From positions 1 to 42,883 of the forward strand of contig JANQJS010000052.1 of assembly GCA_028281535.1 (NCBI GenBank): 42,883 bases of DNA. Reading direction: 5' to 3'. Positions 32,592 to 40,756 of this stretch are shown one piece after another. The notes beneath the pieces are model-generated. The model did not search any database. It had not been told where the DNA came from and saw only the letters and a program-made list of their open reading frames with translations. The position numbers were made by a program, and so were the translations under genes. Position 1 is the first letter of the stretch. Each line of letters begins with the position of its first letter. The DNA is from Sedimentisphaerales bacterium. Lineage in GTDB: Bacteria > Planctomycetota > Phycisphaerae > Sedimentisphaerales > SM23-30.

Positions 32592-33245
32592 CTAAATCAA
32601 GTTTTCGAATAGCACAACCCGGCTGGGAGCACCATCTGAACCGGCCATTTTCAGGCTGCCGCAGGACATGAAGTATTCGCCGACGGCAATATTGTGAAGA
32701 ACGATGCCTTCAAGGATGGTGATGTTGTTTTCTAATAAGGTATGATGAGCGGGCTTGGTTGCCAAGCCAGATTTGTCGATGCTTAAATAATCAATCCCAA
32801 CAATAACGATACCATTTTCTACGCACCATTCTGCACCGCTGCCTTCAAGATAAATGAATTCTTTGTTGAAAGGTGCTTTGGGGTTTTCATGCATGGGCTG
32901 CGAGTTGTCTGTTTTTAACAGTAAACGCTTAGTACCCTCTGGAACCTTTCCCTCCAAAGACTCACGTGTCACACAAGGTTGATTCAGGCATTCGACCACA
33001 TAGGCTGGACCATACAAATGATCTAGTGGTATGGCTTCAACACCGTAGCTATCGTTGTAATAGTGAAGCGGCGAGTCAATGTGTGTACCAATATGACAAC
33101 TCGATTCGAACTGCGACACATTCGACCCATCCCCCTTATTCATATCACGCTGGCGTTGCCAATGATAAGGAACATCTTTGGGATAAACAACCATCCCGTT
33201 TTCGAGTGTCATGGAAATATCGTGAATGATGAGATCTTTTGCCAT
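32592..33245 (-). CDS. Cyclase family protein (kynurenine formamidase-like)
   Basis: A 217-residue metal-dependent hydrolase of the cyclase/KynB superfamily. The signature HxGTHxDxPxH appears as HIGTHIDSPLHYY (His51, His55, Asp57, His61), preceded by SMTLENGMVVYP. Family members hydrolyse N-formylkynurenine or related amides and lactones. No tryptophan-degradation genes are nearby, so the substrate is open. AGGA lies 8 nt before the ATG. It is flanked by unrelated genes and is probably its own unit. Confidence 0.87.
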   Translation of the reverse strand: MAKDLIIHDISMTLENGMVVYPKDVPYHWQRQRDMNKGDGSNVSQFESSCHIGTHIDSPLHYYNDSYGVEAIPLDHLYGPAYVVECLNQPCVTRESLEGKVPEGTKRLLLKTDNSQPMHENPKAPFNKEFIYLEGSGAEWCVENGIVIVGIDYLSIDKSGLATKPAHHTLLENNITILEGIVLHNIAVGEYFMSCGSLKMAGSDGAPSRVVLFENLI

Positions 33246-33335
33246 TGTTCAATCCTTTGTCATGGTTAATTGAGTGATTAAAGCTTGTTGATACTACAAC
33301 GACTGCGTGAAGTCAAGTTGTTAATTTAAGAGAAA

Positions 33336-33369
33336 CAAAGTGACAAAGACATTTCTCTCTGCCACTTTG
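33336..33369 (-). terminator. Terminator of the transhydrogenase-like gene
   Basis: Arms 33336-33348 and 33357-33369 pair over 13 bp including two G-U pairs, around an 8-nt loop, 30 nt past the stop at 33400. The minus-strand tail is TTTCTCTTAAATT. Confidence 0.5.
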
Positions 33370-33399
33370 CATTGCTCCTCTTTGTTTTATAATTAATCT

Positions 33400-34848
33400 T
33401 TAGAATGCATTTTCAGCAATCAGTGAATGGTCATAACTGGTGCCTTCCAAATTATGAATACCATTCCATGCCGCGATGCGATAGGCTTCCGCTAATGTTG
33501 GGAAATTGAAGACATTTTGTGTAAAGACATCAATCGTTGCATCAGAATTCATAGCAATAGCTCCCAAATGAAGCAATTCTGATGCCAAATCGCCAATCAT
33601 ATGCACACCTAAAATCTTACGTGTTTCCTTGTGGAATAAGATTTTGAGAGCCCCTTCTGTATCGCCAATGATGGCTGCCTTAGGGATCTCACGATAGAAG
33701 GCATTCCCTGCACAGTAAGGCACTCCTTCGTCGATTAATTCCTGTTCGGTTTTACCCACCATCGAAATTTCTGGAATCGAGTAAATCGCAAATGGGAAGG
33801 TTTCTTTGTTCACATGGCAATCCAAACCTAACGCGTGACGCGTTGCAATACGAGCCTGTTCAGCACTCGTTGAGGCAAGTGCTGGAAAACCTATGACATC
33901 GCCACACGCATAAATATGAGGTTCTGCAGTCTGATAATTGTCATTCACATCAATGACATCATATTTACCCAATTGGATATTCGTATTTTGGATATTCAAG
34001 GTAAAAGTACAAGGCGTACGGCCCATAGCAAAAAGAACCGCATCGGCTTCGATCGCTGGCGATTCGCCTAACTCAACGCGACCTCGCCCCTCAGGGGTTC
34101 GTGAAATTTCACCCACTTCATCTTCTAATCGAATCTGCACACCAGCCCGACTCAGCGACAGAAGCATTTGATCATGAATATCATGATCCAAAAAGCGAAA
34201 CAGCTCGCGGCGTCGATCCACGAGCCAGACATCGCATCCCAACGCAGCAAACATGCAAGCATATTCGGTGCCAATGACACCTGCTCCGATCACACACAAC
34301 GAAGAAGGCAGCTGTTCACGTTTGTTTTTGGTTGAGAAAATAAAGTTACTATCAAAAATAACTTCCTGATCAAATGGAATTTCTTCCGGACGACGAGGCA
34401 CAGTCCCCACGCCAATGAGTATTTTGTCTGCTATAATTTTTTCTAATACATTGCCATCAATATCTGTCACAACCAAAGTATGTGAATCTTCAAACGAGGC
34501 TTGGCCATGGATGACATCTACACCATTACGTTTCAGCTGAAAATCCATGACTTCGGTTTCTTTTTGCACCACTGTTTGAACTCGAGCAAGCAGATCTTTC
34601 AAAGAAATATTTTGATTCTGCTGATAGTTATCTCCGTAAAAAATCTTTTGACGTGTGCCACAGAGAAACATCACGGCCTCTCGCAACGTTTTACTGGGAA
34701 CGGTTCCGGCATGAAGTGAGACCCCACCCACACTAGCGCGACGATCAATCAGGGCCGTCTTCGCTCCTGACTTAGCTGCCTGAATGGCTGCTCGATGACC
34801 GGCCGGACCACCGCCAATTGCTACAAAATCATACTCAGTCGTTTTCAT
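33400..34848 (-). CDS. Soluble pyridine nucleotide transhydrogenase-like flavoprotein
   Basis: A 482-residue member of the dihydrolipoamide dehydrogenase/SthA superfamily. The FAD-binding motif is GGGPAGHRAA (12-21), an NAD(P)-binding GxGxxG appears as VIGAGVIGTEYA, and the C-terminal dimerisation domain ends HLGAIAMNSDATIDVF. The redox-disulfide position reads GGVSLHAGTVPSK: both cysteines are replaced (Ser44 and Thr49), so it is not a disulfide reductase. Sth-type transhydrogenases lack this disulfide too and balance NADH and NADPH, which is the best assignment. The ATG at 34848 is preferred because GAGG lies 9 nt upstream; an in-frame ATG at 34863 lacks a site. It is divergent from the subtilase gene. 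Confidence 0.87.
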   Translation of the reverse strand: MKTTEYDFVAIGGGPAGHRAAIQAAKSGAKTALIDRRASVGGVSLHAGTVPSKTLREAVMFLCGTRQKIFYGDNYQQNQNISLKDLLARVQTVVQKETEVMDFQLKRNGVDVIHGQASFEDSHTLVVTDIDGNVLEKIIADKILIGVGTVPRRPEEIPFDQEVIFDSNFIFSTKNKREQLPSSLCVIGAGVIGTEYACMFAALGCDVWLVDRRRELFRFLDHDIHDQMLLSLSRAGVQIRLEDEVGEISRTPEGRGRVELGESPAIEADAVLFAMGRTPCTFTLNIQNTNIQLGKYDVIDVNDNYQTAEPHIYACGDVIGFPALASTSAEQARIATRHALGLDCHVNKETFPFAIYSIPEISMVGKTEQELIDEGVPYCAGNAFYREIPKAAIIGDTEGALKILFHKETRKILGVHMIGDLASELLHLGAIAMNSDATIDVFTQNVFNFPTLAEAYRIAAWNGIHNLEGTSYDHSLIAENAF

Positions 34849-35042
34849 GATTGCTTGCCTCATTTTCTAAATAATCGAAATTTTGTCTTTTATTTTGAAT
34901 CTGACTCCACCATCCTGAATTGTGCATAAATCGCTTGACAATCTTTTTATCGACACTGCAAACCATTGAATTTAAAGAAATTGGAAGAACTGATTAATTC
35001 GGACCCAGCGAATACCGATTTTAAATTAGCCCACAAAACCGC

Positions 35043-35071
35043 TGGAGATCAGTAAACTTTTAGGGTATAAT
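35043..35071 (+). promoter_or_regulatory. Predicted promoter of the subtilase gene
   Basis: A perfect TATAAT (35066-35071) follows TGGAGA (35043-35048) after 17 nt. Transcription would begin near 35078, leaving a leader of about 69 nt. Confidence 0.45.
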
Positions 35072-35146
35072 AAGGAAATATCTATTATCAATACTGAAAA
35101 CAATGAATGTGTTAAAAATGTCGAGGAAATAGGATACAAACCAGTA

Positions 35147-36880
35147 ATGTGGTGTATTTTTCACAATAATAGATTTTATAAAGCTTTATGCATGGCAGTC
35201 ATTTTGTGCTGTTTTTCCAGCCTGGATGCCCAGAGCTACAGTACGGATCCAAACGGATTGGATCCGATGGGTTTACACAAGCTTTATGAGACCCACCCAC
35301 AAATAAATGGCCAAACAGCAACGATTGGTCTTGTTGAAATGTATGAACGCTCGAATGACGAATCAGGCAGTTCAAATTTCCTCCCCAACCTATCACACCA
35401 AGCCTTCTCAGGAATTGACATCAAAGGGATCTACCGTTATCGGACGACAATACGATCGACCACCCCCTCTTCACATTCTACGATGATCGCTGGGATTTTA
35501 TTTGGTGATGATCCATTCGCAGAAAACAATGCCATTGGAAAGTTTTCGTATCGAGGCATTTTGCCACAAGCTAGTCTAAATATTTATGAAACAACCTGGT
35601 TCATTCGTAAACGGATTTTTACCCCAAACCAAACCATCACAGATGATGTGCTATCATTTAGCTGGGGAACAGACGCCAGTTCACCAAAAATGCAATGGCT
35701 GCAACGTGGTGTCGACAGGTTAGTTGATGCCAACAATTGTGTTGTTGTCGCAGGATGCGGTAATGGCGAAGATCAATTCAAATCCATTACGAAACCCTCT
35801 TCTGGCTATAATGTCATCAGTGTGGGTGCCGCACAAGGACTTGGAAATTTCCCAACATTTTTAAATTATGTCGGACCGCCACTCAATAAATATAGTAACA
35901 GAGGGCCAACCGATGACGGTCGATCTAAACCAGATATCATCGCACCGGGAATGTGTCTTGGCCCTAGTGCAACAAACACGAATGAATATGCATGCCATGA
36001 TCATCAAGCAAGTTTTAGCAGTTACGCCTCCCCACAAGTTGCAGGAATTGCTGGCTTATTAATTGATGCGGGCAACCAATTATCTTACCCTGAAATTAAA
36101 GATCCAAGGCTAATCAAAGCCCTCCTGGTCAATGGAGCCAACAAACTCAGCGGATGGCATAAAGGAAACATAGGTACTGACGATGACGCATCATCTCCTT
36201 TGGACTATCAACAAGGTGGTGGACTAGTCAATGCTTACAATTCTTATGAACACCTCATTTCTGGTAAAGCCGATGAGAACAACATATCAAATAATACGGG
36301 CTGGGACCTTGATGACATAAGTTGCGATCCAAATGATCCAAATCATATTAAAATTTATCCACTTGCCAATGGCGTTGAATCAGGTCAGGAAATTAAAGTC
36401 ACTTTATGCTGGCATGCTCATTTTAATCAAGATACAAATTTCACCCAAAAATCCTTATCCAATTTGATCTTGGAATTATGGAAAACCAATTCCGAAGGTG
36501 AACTGATTGAACTATTGGATGTCTCAAACAGCATGCTGGATAATTTGCAGCATATTTATCATGTCGCAAATGAAACGACAACACTGGCAATCCTAATCCG
36601 AGGTTTGGAAAACAAAGACAACCCATCCGAACGATTTGGCTTGGCATTCACGACCGATCAAAAAAACTGGTCAGGAGATTTACTATCCGCTGATTTAAAC
36701 GCAGATGGCACTATCAATGATCTGGATTTAATGGAATTTGTGAATTTGCAGTCTTCAGATTCAGAGTCTAAACCCAGTCTATCAAAAGGTGATTTAAACA
36801 ACGATGGCATTCTGGATGATTTAGATATGAATGAAATTCTTGTCCAATGGAATATGATATCTCCCTGGATTTCTCAGTAA
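35147..36880 (+). CDS. Secreted subtilisin-like (S8) protease with dockerin-type repeats
   Basis: A 577-residue exported protein with a signal peptide (about 1-28). The subtilase domain covers about 40-365: catalytic His110 (SSHSTMIAG), oxyanion Asn206 (VAGCGNGED) and catalytic Ser292 (FSSYASPQVAG). At the position of the catalytic Asp the sequence reads TIGLVEMYERSND, so Glu64 seems to replace it. A beta-rich domain follows (about 385-500). The C-terminus (about 510-565) has two dockerin-type calcium loops (ADLNADGTINDLDL and GDLNNDGILDDLDM). It probably acts at the surface, though the altered triad makes activity uncertain. A TATAAT-containing promoter candidate is upstream; the ribosome binding site is weak. 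It is followed by aroA 32 nt on. Confidence 0.82.
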   Translation: MWCIFHNNRFYKALCMAVILCCFSSLDAQSYSTDPNGLDPMGLHKLYETHPQINGQTATIGLVEMYERSNDESGSSNFLPNLSHQAFSGIDIKGIYRYRTTIRSTTPSSHSTMIAGILFGDDPFAENNAIGKFSYRGILPQASLNIYETTWFIRKRIFTPNQTITDDVLSFSWGTDASSPKMQWLQRGVDRLVDANNCVVVAGCGNGEDQFKSITKPSSGYNVISVGAAQGLGNFPTFLNYVGPPLNKYSNRGPTDDGRSKPDIIAPGMCLGPSATNTNEYACHDHQASFSSYASPQVAGIAGLLIDAGNQLSYPEIKDPRLIKALLVNGANKLSGWHKGNIGTDDDASSPLDYQQGGGLVNAYNSYEHLISGKADENNISNNTGWDLDDISCDPNDPNHIKIYPLANGVESGQEIKVTLCWHAHFNQDTNFTQKSLSNLILELWKTNSEGELIELLDVSNSMLDNLQHIYHVANETTTLAILIRGLENKDNPSERFGLAFTTDQKNWSGDLLSADLNADGTINDLDLMEFVNLQSSDSESKPSLSKGDLNNDGILDDLDMNEILVQWNMISPWISQ

Positions 36881-36896
36881 ACATTTTCTAATTATT

Positions 36897-36905
36897 TGCT
36901 ATAAT
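36897..36905 (+). promoter_or_regulatory. Extended -10 promoter giving a probable leaderless aroA mRNA
   Basis: TGCTATAAT is a perfect extended -10 element. Its end is 7 nt before the aroA ATG at 36913, so transcription should start at or one base before the start codon. No Shine-Dalgarno sequence precedes aroA (only AGCCCCC), which fits leaderless translation. Confidence 0.5.
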
Positions 36906-36912
36906 AGCCCCC

Positions 36913-38187
36913 ATGAAATTAATAACAAAACATTCCTCGCTTAAAGGTACTGTATCCATCCCCGGCTCAAAATCCCACACAATACGCTCCGTTGCACTGG
37001 CGAGCCTGGCCCGTGGCAGCAGCGTTATTTCGTCGCCCTTAAATTCCCAAGATACCCTGGCGGCAGTGAATGCCTACCGTCTCTTAGGTGCTGATATTGC
37101 AGGCAGTAAAACCTGGATGGTCCAAGGCACATCAGGAAACCTTCAAGTTCCTAATAATATCATAGATGTGGAAAATTCAGGCACCACACTAAGGATAGCA
37201 GCCGGGTCTGCAGCATTACTGGATAGTGGCATCGCGATATTCAACGGCGACAAGCAAATTCGTTCCCGCCCTATTGGCCCATTGCTGAAAAGTCTGAATG
37301 ATCTGGGAGCTAATTGCAAAAGTAGTGGCGGAAATGATAAAGCCCCCATAATTATTGAAGGCCAACTCAAAGGTGGATTCACACAAATCGAAGCGGTGAC
37401 AAGTCAGTATTTGACCTCACTTTTAATCAATGCTCCGCTGGCAAAAGGTGACACTGAAATAGAAGTTACATTGCTCAACGAAAAACCTTATGTAGAAATC
37501 ACACTAGCCTATCTTGATGAGATGGGCATTGAATACCAGAATGAAGATTTCAAAAGATTTCATATAAAAGGTGGACAAAGCTACGAAGCTTTTGAAAAAC
37601 GGATTCCTGCAGATTTTTCTTCAGCAACTTTCTTTCTATGTGCTGGAGCTTTTCTTGATGCAGATATCACCCTGGAGGGCTTGGATTTTGATGATCCGCA
37701 GGGTGATAAAGCCGTCGTGGACATCCTAAAAGAAATGGGTGCAAATATTACCATTAATAACAAAGGGGTTCATGTCAGCCCAAACCAACTTCAAGGGATC
37801 GACATTGATATGAACGCCATTCCAGACGCACTACCCGCGTTAGCTGTTGTTGCCTGCTTTGCAAAAGGAAAAACACGATTATACAACGTCAAACAAGCCA
37901 GATTGAAAGAAACAGACCGCATTGCAGTCATGGCTCAAGAACTCAAGCGATTAGGTGCGAAAATAAACGAAAAACCAGATGGACTAGAAATTGAGCCATC
38001 GATCCTACACGCAGCCAATTTGCATGGCCATCATGACCATCGAATTGTCATGGCTCTCAGTTTAGTCGGCATGGCCCTGACAAGTGAATGCACCGTCGAC
38101 ACCGCAGAAGCGATTAACGTCACATTCCCTGATTACATCCAATTAATGCATAACCTTGGCGCTCACATCAGAACGTGTGAGGATTAA
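36913..38187 (+). CDS. aroA: 3-phosphoshikimate 1-carboxyvinyltransferase (EPSP synthase)
   Basis: A 424-residue enzyme that joins phosphoenolpyruvate to shikimate-3-phosphate in chorismate synthesis. The substrate-binding N-terminus is IPGSKSHTIRSVAL (Lys20, Ser21, Arg25). Other landmarks are ENSGTTLRIAAG, QIRSRPIGPLL, an AIPDALPAL segment with the catalytic aspartate, RLKETDRIAVMAQEL, and HDHRIVMALS near the C-terminus. The length is typical. No ribosome binding site is present, and the extended -10 element ends 7 nt before the ATG. coaD follows after 35 nt on the same strand. Confidence 0.96.
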   Translation: MKLITKHSSLKGTVSIPGSKSHTIRSVALASLARGSSVISSPLNSQDTLAAVNAYRLLGADIAGSKTWMVQGTSGNLQVPNNIIDVENSGTTLRIAAGSAALLDSGIAIFNGDKQIRSRPIGPLLKSLNDLGANCKSSGGNDKAPIIIEGQLKGGFTQIEAVTSQYLTSLLINAPLAKGDTEIEVTLLNEKPYVEITLAYLDEMGIEYQNEDFKRFHIKGGQSYEAFEKRIPADFSSATFFLCAGAFLDADITLEGLDFDDPQGDKAVVDILKEMGANITINNKGVHVSPNQLQGIDIDMNAIPDALPALAVVACFAKGKTRLYNVKQARLKETDRIAVMAQELKRLGAKINEKPDGLEIEPSILHAANLHGHHDHRIVMALSLVGMALTSECTVDTAEAINVTFPDYIQLMHNLGAHIRTCED

Positions 38188-38222
38188 TATTACAATACTC
38201 ATTTTTACTAGGCATGATAACT

Positions 38223-38714
38223 ATGTCATCTCAAAAAAATGTATGTGCCGTATTTCCTGGCAGCTTTGACCCGATTACCAATGGACATCTTGATGTTATC
38301 CATAGAAGCGCTAATATTTTTCAGGAATTAATCATTGCCGTCGGCGACAGTAGCGAAAAAAACTATTTATTTAATTCCAACCAGCGTTTAACGTTGATCA
38401 AAGAACTCATCAAAGACATGGACAACGTTACTGTTGAATCCTACGATGGCTTAACCGTTGAATATGTCAAACAAAAACAAGCACATGTCATGGTTCGTGC
38501 CCTGCGAAATCTAACAGATGTTCAGTATGAATTTCAGTTAGCTCTGACAAACCGTAGCGTATCAGGCATCGAAACCGTTTTTATTATGACTGGTGAACAA
38601 CACGCCTTTACCTCATCCAGCTTAATACGCGAAATTGCACGGTTTCAAGGGGATGTATCGAGCCTGGTCCCAGAAAATGTCAATCATGAAATCAAAAAAA
38701 TATTTCATCAATAA
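38223..38714 (+). CDS. coaD: Phosphopantetheine adenylyltransferase
   Basis: A 163-residue enzyme of coenzyme A synthesis that transfers AMP from ATP to 4'-phosphopantetheine. The nucleotidyltransferase motif TxGH is in PGSFDPITNGHLDVIHR, and the C-terminal ATP loop is SSLIREIARF; VRALRNLTDVQYEFQLA is also typical. Two in-frame ATGs are possible, at 38214 and 38223. I chose the second because relatives have only a few residues before PGSFDP, but the upstream AGG fits either poorly. It lies downstream of aroA and probably shares its transcript. Confidence 0.94.
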   Translation: MSSQKNVCAVFPGSFDPITNGHLDVIHRSANIFQELIIAVGDSSEKNYLFNSNQRLTLIKELIKDMDNVTVESYDGLTVEYVKQKQAHVMVRALRNLTDVQYEFQLALTNRSVSGIETVFIMTGEQHAFTSSSLIREIARFQGDVSSLVPENVNHEIKKIFHQ

Positions 38715-38773
38715 TCACGTTATTATCTTTCAGACATTTTCTTATATAAATTCATCATAAATTTCACAGAGTA

Positions 38774-38802
38774 TTGACGATACCAAAAATTGGCGGTATG
38801 AT
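38774..38802 (+). promoter_or_regulatory. Predicted sigma-70-type promoter of mcsA-mcsB
   Basis: TTGACG (38774-38779) and TATGAT (38797-38802) are separated by exactly 17 nt, one mismatch each from consensus. Transcription would start near 38809. The leader of about 53 nt has no obvious Shine-Dalgarno close to the ATG at 38862, and no CtsR heptad operator was recognised. Confidence 0.6.
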
Positions 38803-38861
38803 TATAGAGTGGAAGGACAAGGTGAGCTTTCCTGTAACTGATTGCCTGAGATTGGTTTAAA

Positions 38862-39353
38862 ATGACGCAGTGTCAATTATGTGACAAAAAAGCAACGGTG
38901 CATTTAACAGAAATTGTTGAAGGCCAGCAAATCGTCAAGCATTTATGCCAGGAATGTGCTCAGAATGAAGGTCTTGCCATACAAGCCAACGCTCCAATTT
39001 CCGAAATGCTCGGCAATTTAATTGACGCACAACAGGAAGCCCAACAAGGCAATGAAATTCGTTGTCCACAATGCGGATTGACGTGGTCAGATTTTCGTAA
39101 ACAAGGGCTACTGGGTTGCCCAAATGATTACATCGCATTTGGCAAACCGCTACAAATCCTTATTGAACGAGCACAAAATAACGCAACAAAACATTCAGGC
39201 CAACTGCCTCAACACCACAAGGGCAATTTTGGCCAACAAGTGAGATTATTGCAACTCCGCCAAGATCTTCAAACCGCCGTTGAAGCGGAAGATTATGAAG
39301 CAGCGGTAAAACTTCGTGATGAGATCAATAAGTTTACAACAAGCAACACATGA
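38862..39353 (+). CDS. mcsA: McsA-like zinc-finger protein with UVR motif
   Basis: A 163-residue activator/adaptor of the arginine kinase McsB. Zinc-binding Cys pairs are Cys4/Cys7 (CQLC), Cys29/Cys32 (CQEC) and Cys68/Cys71 (CPQC); the last pair is incomplete, Cys86 followed by Asp89 (LGCPNDY). The C-terminal UvrB/UvrC motif is around 125-158 (LRQDLQTAVEAEDYEAAVKL and RDEIN). In Firmicutes McsA activates McsB and the pair marks proteins for ClpCP. The stop overlaps the mcsB start by 4 nt (ATGA). No ctsR or clpC gene is in the window. Confidence 0.88.
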   Translation: MTQCQLCDKKATVHLTEIVEGQQIVKHLCQECAQNEGLAIQANAPISEMLGNLIDAQQEAQQGNEIRCPQCGLTWSDFRKQGLLGCPNDYIAFGKPLQILIERAQNNATKHSGQLPQHHKGNFGQQVRLLQLRQDLQTAVEAEDYEAAVKLRDEINKFTTSNT

Positions 39354-40405
39354 ATTTATCCGATCACTACAAAAGCGTCGGCCCATGGTTAAATGGCAGC
39401 GGGCCAGAATCTGATATTATCGTTTCATCGCGAGTAAGACTTGCACGCAATATCGCAGGTTTTTTATTCTTAAGCAGTGCCAGCCAATCGCAAAAAAAGG
39501 AAATTTTTGAATATATTCAAAACCAAATCCAATCAACCAAACTGAATGACGACATTTGGATGATGAACATCAATGAATTAGGTGAAGTTGAAAAGCAAAT
39601 CCTCACAGAAAGGCACCTCATCTCACGTCAACTCGCTGATGGTAATAATGAGAGCGGTGCAGCTATAACACATGATGAAACATTGTCTTTGATGATCAAT
39701 GAAGAAGATCACCTTCGCATCCAGGCGATGTCTAGTGGCTTACAACTCCATGAGACATATAAAAAAATCGTCGAGATCGATAATATCCTGGAAGAAAAAC
39801 TCCCCTTTTCGTTTTCGCCCCAATATGGCTATTTAACGGCCTGCCCGACCAATGTGGGCACAGGCATTCGCGTATCAGTCATGTTGCATCTTCCAGCACT
39901 AAAAATTTCTGAGCAAATGGATAAGGTACTACGCAGCGCAAAAGATCTTGGCTTAGCTGTCAGGGGCCTTTATGGCGAAGGGTCTGAGCCCGTTGGTGAT
40001 TTTTACCAACTATCCAACCAGGTAACGCTCGGTAAATGCGAAAATAAAATTATCGATGAATTGATAGAGTTAGCCATCAATCCTATGATCGAATATGAGA
40101 GACGGGCTCGCCAAAAATTATTGGAAAAAAAATCGGTTGTGCTTGATGATAAAATCCACCGCGCGTGTGGTATCTTATCGAATGCCCGAATGATAAGCTC
40201 TGATGAAACGCTTTACATGCTAAGCTATATCCGCCTGGGGATCTACCTGGGACGAATCCAGCACATTTCACTGGAAACGACCAATAAATTATTATTACTC
40301 ACTCAACCCGCACATTTGCAATTTCTTTGCCAGAAAAATCTCACCCCTAATCAGCGAGACGAATATCGAGCTGAATTAATTCGTGAACATATCAATACAC
40401 ATTAA
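39350..40405 (+). CDS. mcsB: Protein arginine kinase
   Basis: A 351-residue enzyme of the phosphagen kinase fold that phosphorylates arginine side chains. ATP- and substrate-binding blocks are present: VSSRVRLARNIAGF (26-39), the catalytic-loop region LMINEEDHLRIQAMSSG (Glu119 region), YLTACPTNVGTGIR with Cys165 at the position of the reactive cysteine, and RGLYGEGSEPVGDFYQLSNQ. The C-terminal about 80 residues (KIHRACGILSNARMISSDE onward) match the phospho-arginine-binding domain. It lies directly after mcsA with an ATGA overlap. In Firmicutes McsB acts with ClpC and CtsR; how it is used here is open. Confidence 0.93.
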   Translation: MNLSDHYKSVGPWLNGSGPESDIIVSSRVRLARNIAGFLFLSSASQSQKKEIFEYIQNQIQSTKLNDDIWMMNINELGEVEKQILTERHLISRQLADGNNESGAAITHDETLSLMINEEDHLRIQAMSSGLQLHETYKKIVEIDNILEEKLPFSFSPQYGYLTACPTNVGTGIRVSVMLHLPALKISEQMDKVLRSAKDLGLAVRGLYGEGSEPVGDFYQLSNQVTLGKCENKIIDELIELAINPMIEYERRARQKLLEKKSVVLDDKIHRACGILSNARMISSDETLYMLSYIRLGIYLGRIQHISLETTNKLLLLTQPAHLQFLCQKNLTPNQRDEYRAELIREHINTH

Positions 40406-40756
40406 CGCCCGATAAGTTTTCGAATAACAATCTCCTTCCATTTTCTCTTGTCTCAGTGGATTTATTTTTATTCATTATAATCCATACATCTTATCCAACC
40501 CATTATTTCACGATGCTGATTCGATAAACTGGTAAGACTGTACCGTCTGCACAGCCCCCCCTAAAAAAATATGCGATATCAGTACTGATAATAAGGTTTT
40601 CTGATTAAGCCCGCCTAACAGCTCGACGATATCATTCCTGAAGTCAGTCGGCAATGAACCGAATAATTTACCCCAGGAGGTCGTTATCAACCCGTTCTGT
40701 ATTGTAAACTTCAGTTAAGGGAATACAGGACAACACTTTCTGGAGACGGAGAAACC
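40406..40756. other. 351-bp spacer between mcsB and the TPR gene
   Basis: No gene I would accept is visible. A perfect TATAAT is at 40476-40481 without a good -35 partner. An AGGAGG at 40675-40680 has no start codon at the right distance. A minus-strand open frame at 40508-40690 starts only with TTG and lacks a ribosome binding site. The TPR gene's own site (GGAGACGGAG) lies at the right end. Confidence 0.45.

Noticed and set aside
34941..35057. A short open stretch reading KLEELINSDPANTDFK and onward, ending in TAA
   Set aside because: It looks protein-like but is only about 38 codons after a TGA, has no start codon, and lies across the divergent promoter region. A gene remnant is possible but cannot be supported.
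40675..40680. AGGAGG on the plus strand in the spacer before the TPR gene
   Set aside because: No ATG, GTG or TTG stands at a suitable distance, so no gene can be assigned to it.
40508..40690. A 60-codon minus-strand open frame between mcsB and the TPR gene
   Set aside because: The translation is plausible, but the only start is TTG without a ribosome binding site. Kept as spacer.
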